Shown here piece after piece: positions 5,047 to 5,618 of a stretch of 5,618 nucleotides of DNA. Position 1 is the stretch's first letter. Each line of letters starts with the position of its first letter. The notes under the pieces were generated by a model, which was given only the letters and a program-made list of their open reading frames with translations, searched no databases and had not been told where the DNA came from. This DNA comes from 62-47 sp039808365 (GTDB taxonomy: Bacteria > Pseudomonadota > Alphaproteobacteria > Rhizobiales > Xanthobacteraceae). The DNA lies in assembly GCA_039808365.1 (NCBI GenBank), contig JBDHSX010000211.1:1-5618 (forward strand). Reading direction: 5' to 3'. Both the position numbers and the translations under genes were made by a program.

Positions 5047-5618
5047 ATGGCGAACTATCTTGTCGTCGGCGCGGATCGCGGTATCGGCAAAAGCATTTGC
5101 AACACGCTCGCAGGTCGCGGCGACCGCGTGACGGCGGTCTGCATGGGGGACGGCGCTGGCTACAAGGACAGCAAGATCGCCGCCATTTCCGGCATCGATG
5201 TCACCTCTGACACGGCGATCGCGAAGCTGGCCAAGGACCTGACGGCCGCGAATGCCCGGATCGACGTTCTCATTCATGTGGCGGGTGTCCTCGGTTTGGA
5301 CGAGCTCGGCAAGATCGATTACGACGAGATGCGCCGTCAGTTCGAGATCAACACGCTCGGCCCGCTACGCACGGTCGAGGCGTGTCTACCTTTCCTGAAT
5401 AGCAATGCGAAGGTTGGCATCGTCACCAGCCGCGTCGGCTCGCTTTCGGATAACGGGTCCGGGCAGATGTATGCCTATCGCGTCTCCAAGGCCGGCGCGA
5501 ACATGGTCGCCCTCAATCTGCATTACGATCTCTCGAAGCGCGGGATAGCTGTCGCCGCGCTGCACCCGGGCATGGTCGCCACCGATCTCACCAAGGACTA
5601 TCCGGGCGACTTCAAATA
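5047..5618 (+). CDS. short-chain dehydrogenase/reductase, C-factor-like, partial (3' end missing)
   Basis: An NAD(P)(H)-dependent oxidoreductase of the classical SDR superfamily; 190 residues are visible and the frame runs off the window. The Rossmann dinucleotide motif is GADRGIG (8-14), beta-4 carries VLIHVAGV (74-81), the structural Asn is Asn102 in FEINTLGPL, Ser128 in VTSRVGS is the likely catalytic serine, and the active-site pair is Tyr144/Lys148 in YRVSK. HPGMVATDL (173-181) follows. The SRVGS and GSGQMYAYRVSKAG spacing is typical of the C-factor (Myxococcus CsgA-like) group, usually about 220-250 residues. AGGGGGGA at 5036-5043 precedes the ATG closely, and an in-frame stop at 5014-5016 leaves no other start. 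It is divergent from the LysR gene and is its most likely target. An alcohol/ketone substrate is implied; the identity is unknown. Confidence 0.92.
   Translation, partial: MANYLVVGADRGIGKSICNTLAGRGDRVTAVCMGDGAGYKDSKIAAISGIDVTSDTAIAKLAKDLTAANARIDVLIHVAGVLGLDELGKIDYDEMRRQFEINTLGPLRTVEACLPFLNSNAKVGIVTSRVGSLSDNGSGQMYAYRVSKAGANMVALNLHYDLSKRGIAVAALHPGMVATDLTKDYPGDFK

Noticed and set aside
1..5618. tRNA, rRNA, CRISPR array, insertion sequence or riboswitch
   Set aside because: Read on both strands, no regularly spaced repeats, transposase motifs, terminal inverted repeats, tRNA-like cloverleaf or known riboswitch core was seen.

Overview
The window looks like a catabolic locus from a GC-rich alphaproteobacterium. 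The codon use, the GC-rich third positions and the style of the proteins recall Bradyrhizobium, Rhodopseudomonas, Afipia and relatives. That placement is an impression from the sequence, not a search result.

Layout, left to right. Positions 1-32 hold the last codons of an upstream plus-strand gene. Positions 33-390 contain no confident gene, but they do hold a minus-strand terminator-like hairpin (or, alternatively, a short minus-strand ORF) and, just before the first gene, a perfect 7-bp inverted repeat that looks like an operator. Three plus-strand genes follow in a probable operon: a class III (CaiB/BaiF) CoA-transferase (391-1617), a Nu-class-like glutathione transferase resembling E. coli YfcG/YghU (1666-2367) and an NAD(P)-dependent aldehyde dehydrogenase (2383-3816). 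A strong GC hairpin with a short T run (3869-3897) separates this operon from a convergent minus-strand LysR-type regulator (3942-4868). A 178-bp intergenic region rich in dyads lies between the regulator and a divergent short-chain dehydrogenase/reductase of the C-factor (CsgA-like) type, which runs off the right edge (5047-5618).

How the genes may work together. An aldehyde dehydrogenase, a CoA-transferase, a glutathione transferase and an SDR alcohol dehydrogenase match, at the level of enzyme classes, the downstream half of known glutathione-dependent routes. In isoprene degradation, for example, a glutathione adduct alcohol is oxidised to an acid, activated with CoA and stripped of glutathione. 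Nu-class enzymes also act on glutathione adducts in lignin aryl-ether breakdown. This is a hypothesis from gene content: no monooxygenase or ring-cleavage gene lies inside the window, and each family also has unrelated members. The LysR-type regulator most likely controls the divergent SDR gene and itself, and perhaps the operon.
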